This document shows positions 63,999 through 64,000 of a stretch of DNA of 64,000 nucleotides, piece by piece. The stretch comes from UBA4465 sp002292365 (GTDB taxonomy: Bacteria > Bacteroidota > Bacteroidia > Cytophagales > Cyclobacteriaceae), in contig CALSQY010000001.1 of assembly GCA_943788615.1 (NCBI GenBank), forward strand, positions 496,001-560,000, in the 5' to 3' direction. The first letter of the stretch is position 1; each line of letters starts with the position of its first letter. The notes beneath the pieces were generated by a model. It did no database searches, was not told the origin of the DNA, and was given only the letters and a program-made list of their open reading frames with translations. The position numbers were made by a program, and so were the translations under genes.

Positions 63999-64000
63999 GA

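Noticed and set aside
1..64000. tRNA, rRNA, riboswitch, CRISPR, insertion sequence or prophage
   Set aside because: Read all gaps of more than 90 bases for tRNA T-arm motifs, transposase or integrase motifs and regular repeats; none found.

Overview
The window is from a chromosome of a member of the Bacteroidota, most likely the Saprospiria/Cytophagia side of the phylum. The evidence is a long NusB (387 aa), a DUF4293 protein, a SecDF fusion, the gene order nusB-ytxH-DUF1573-yajC-ybbR-coaE, a CotH protein with a type IX secretion sorting domain, and TAnnTTTG promoters with few strong Shine-Dalgarno sites. The DNA is AT-rich. I found no rRNA, tRNA, CRISPR array, prophage or insertion sequence. 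Lineage below phylum is inference.

Layout. 0-0.8 kb: the 3' tail of an FAD dehydrogenase and a probable decayed gene. 0.8-16 kb: a YdiJ-like FAD/Fe-S dehydrogenase, an EEP hydrolase, an acyltransferase, htpG, truA, a split MdlA/MdlB-type ABC exporter pair and a branched-chain amino-acid dehydrogenase. 15.5-19.4 kb: the nusB-to-coaE cluster. 19.5-29.3 kb, minus strand: a large WG-repeat-like protein, a dinB-dnaE translesion cassette with a palindromic operator on its start codon, and an amidase coupled to a TRAP-type binding lipoprotein. 29.6-32.2 kb: clpB. 32.3-36.5 kb: small secreted and membrane proteins behind near-identical leaders. 36.7-54.3 kb, housekeeping and metabolism: secDF, udk, rdgB, an FKBP, a DHH phosphoesterase, ndk, scpA, dxs, kynU, an M19 dipeptidase, an ArsR regulator, a YjjG-like nucleotidase and P5C dehydrogenase. 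54.4-64 kb: a CotH/T9SS protein, several paralogous secreted proteins (one of them dead), an unusual J-like/membrane fusion, a GGCT-like protein and the end of a GreA/GreB-type factor.

Two patterns stand out. First, six genes between 17.3 and 32.6 kb carry about twelve single-base frameshifts, half of them in runs of five or more identical bases. The gene at 58.2-58.9 kb instead carries nonsense codons as well as shifts and looks truly dead. I read the first group as probable consensus errors and the second as real decay, but cannot prove it. Second, a family of about 245-aa secreted proteins is expanded (33.6, 58.2 dead, 59.0, 61.4 and 62.4 kb). It has no function I can name and is the best candidate here for something undescribed.
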